Source of the DNA: Garcia nutans
Taxonomy: Eukaryota > Streptophyta > Magnoliopsida > Malpighiales > Euphorbiaceae
Assembly (NCBI GenBank): GCA_947685225.1
Contig: CANTUV010000032.1
Span: 23,071,501-23,135,500, forward strand
Direction of reading: 5' to 3'
DNA length: 64,000 nucleotides
Part shown: piece after piece, positions 62,648-64,000 of the stretch
Layout of the letters: each line of letters begins with the position of its first letter
How positions within the stretch are numbered: position 1 is the stretch's first letter
Made by a program: the position numbers and the translations under genes
The notes under the pieces: generated by a model
The model's database searches: none
The model's input: the letters and a program-made list of their open reading frames with translations, nothing else
Told to the model about the DNA's origin: nothing

Positions 62648-64000
62648 TCAGCGAGTGGAATGGTAAAGAATTAACTCATTGTCCTCTTTCAATCTTTTAT
62701 GGGAAGGTTGCTGATATTCCCTTTCATCATCTTTATTTTCCCTCTTTTTATCTTTGAATATTGGATGAACTCCACACTTTAATATCACCTCCTCGCATTC
62801 GTAATAGTCTTCCTCTTCTTCGTTGTGATAATCCATGAAGAAGTGAAAAGAAGCATTGTTGAACTCGTCTTTGGAATCCCAAGAAATTGAATTAGCCCAG
62901 AGGAAGACAGTCTCTGATTGGATGTCAAGTTCATCCGGATATGCAAAAAAATACAAATCTTCATGACGGTTATGTCCAGACTCACTTGTGAGAAGAACTC
63001 TACATCTAATATTTATGAAGTCATGAGGAGGAGGATGGGCATTGGATGCAACAACAGCGCATAAGGAGAGACCAATCAAGTAGTAAGGCTGCTGCTGCTG
63101 GTCGATTATGAAAGACAGAGAAGATCCTTTATTATTCTTGTATTTTATCCTCTGTGCTACTTCACTTCCAGCAATGTATAATCTAGCACCTCTATAACGA
63201 GACTGTACCAAGAAAATCAAATAAATTATTTATACTATCATGAAAGAAAATCATGAACATTTTCGTAATAAATTAAGCCAGAGAACTAAACAGAGAAAGA
63301 CCTGATTGTGATTGACCAGATGTGTAGCCAATACATCGTCCATAATTTTACTATATGCACTCTGATTTAGTTTGATGCAATTACACAAGTCCATAATGAC
63401 CTGATATTCTTCTTTTGGCTCTTGTGGCAATAGAAATGAAGTTGATGCGAATTCCAGTGATATGCAGTTGCTTGCATATAAATGCTGCAGAGCCAATGGA
63501 AGCTCTGGTAAATATTTAAGTCTCTTGCAATCTCTTAAGACAAGCTTTTCCAAATGAGAAAGTTGTTTGATATTTGCAGGAATACTCTCAAAATTATTTC
63601 CACCCAAATATAATTTGGTCAACAACTTGAGGGAGCAGAGAGCTTGGGGAAATTCTAACATATGACAGTTGTCTAGATTAATAAACTCCAGATGCGGCAA
63701 ACCTGTCAAAGGAGGCAAAAATAAATCTTTGCATCCTGAACAATCTAACCATTCCAATTGCCTTAATTGATTCATGGAGGATGGTAACTTCTTTATACCA
63801 CTTCTTTGTGCAATCAGTACTTTCAAAGATTCTAAATTCCCCAAGTTCTCTGGCAGTCCATTGAGATTCACACAATCTGATACATGAACTTCTATAAGAG
63901 ATTTCAGATTGCATAAGGTGTCTGGAAGATTCGCCAATTCTGAACTTCTTCGGAGAACAATTGTTTGGAGAAATTTCAGCTCACCAACTGATGAGGGTAA
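62648..64000 (-). CDS. TIR-NBS-LRR resistance gene, 3' part (LRR and C-terminal C-JID)
   Basis: Two exons, 63302-64000 and 62648-63202, separated by a 99-bp GT-AG intron (63203-63301). Exon ends fall on codon borders and join VNHNQ to SRYRG. The 5' part is off the window. Exon 1 encodes leucine-rich repeats with LPDTLCNLKSLIEVHVSDC, LPENLGNLESLKVL and LPSSMNQLRQLEWLDCSGC, ending with LYASNCISLEFA. Exon 2 encodes the C-terminal jelly-roll (C-JID) that follows LRRs in TNLs, with YIAGSEVAQRIKYKNNKGSS and IGLSLCAVV. It also has YYECEEVILKCGVHPIF, then a charged basic tail (KDKKRENKDDERE, HKRLKEDNE). TNLs are cytosolic or nuclear immune receptors that sense pathogen effectors. No lesion is visible. 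The specific pathogen is unknown. Confidence 0.93.
63203..63301 (-). other. Intron of the TNL gene
   Basis: 99 bp. GT at 63301-63300 and AG at 63204-63203 on the minus strand, AT-rich, with a T-rich run before the AG. Confidence 0.85.

Overview
This window is nuclear DNA from a flowering plant, almost certainly a eudicot. The evidence is very AT-rich spacers, several families of plant LTR retrotransposons, a family-1 glycosyltransferase (UGT) relic with a PSPG box, and the 3' end of a TIR-NBS-LRR type resistance gene with a short GT-AG intron. I cannot fix the species. A woody eudicot, perhaps Euphorbiaceae, is only an impression. About two thirds of the window is transposable elements, many nested and datable relative to each other by their target-site duplications (TSDs).

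Layout. 1-6197: decayed Ty1-copia element (+ strand, 5' end off the window) with a 1.54-kb solo LTR (2916-4456, TSD GTGAC) inserted in its reverse transcriptase. 6198-15290: first copy (A) of a segmental duplication whose second copy (B) is about 29440-34790. Copy A is broken by a MITE-like element and a nearly complete copia element on the minus strand (8302-14835). 15309-15497: a small minus-strand ORF for a putative secreted peptide, cut from its own upstream region by an 11.2-kb Ty3-gypsy element (15498-26721, minus strand, LTRs about 2.9 kb and about 0.5% different). 29905-31290: 5'-truncated RTE-like LINE with an 18-bp TSD. 34295-34468: Mutator-like MITE with a 10-bp TSD, absent from the same site in copy A. 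34795-36624: UGT73-like pseudogene split inside its PSPG box by a 379-bp hAT-type MITE. 38570-45567: gypsy element that keeps gag and protease but has no reverse transcriptase or integrase. 47936-60838: Tat-like gypsy element with gag, protease, integrase and a long antisense ORF but no reverse transcriptase. It is invaded by a minus-strand solo LTR (53596-59337), itself invaded by a related plus-strand solo LTR (53922-56208). 62648-64000: last two exons of a TNL resistance gene on the minus strand, the only gene here that looks intact, though its 5' part is off the window.

How it fits together. There is no operon-like logic. The value of the window is stratigraphy: a duplicated UGT upstream region, loss of one UGT and decay of the other, and repeated waves of LTR elements. 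Copia A and the gag-protease element look oldest, copia B is intermediate (LTRs roughly 5% apart by eye), and the 15-26 kb gypsy element and the LINE look youngest. I found no tRNA or rRNA gene and no CRISPR array. The tRNA-like matches are retrotransposon primer-binding sites.
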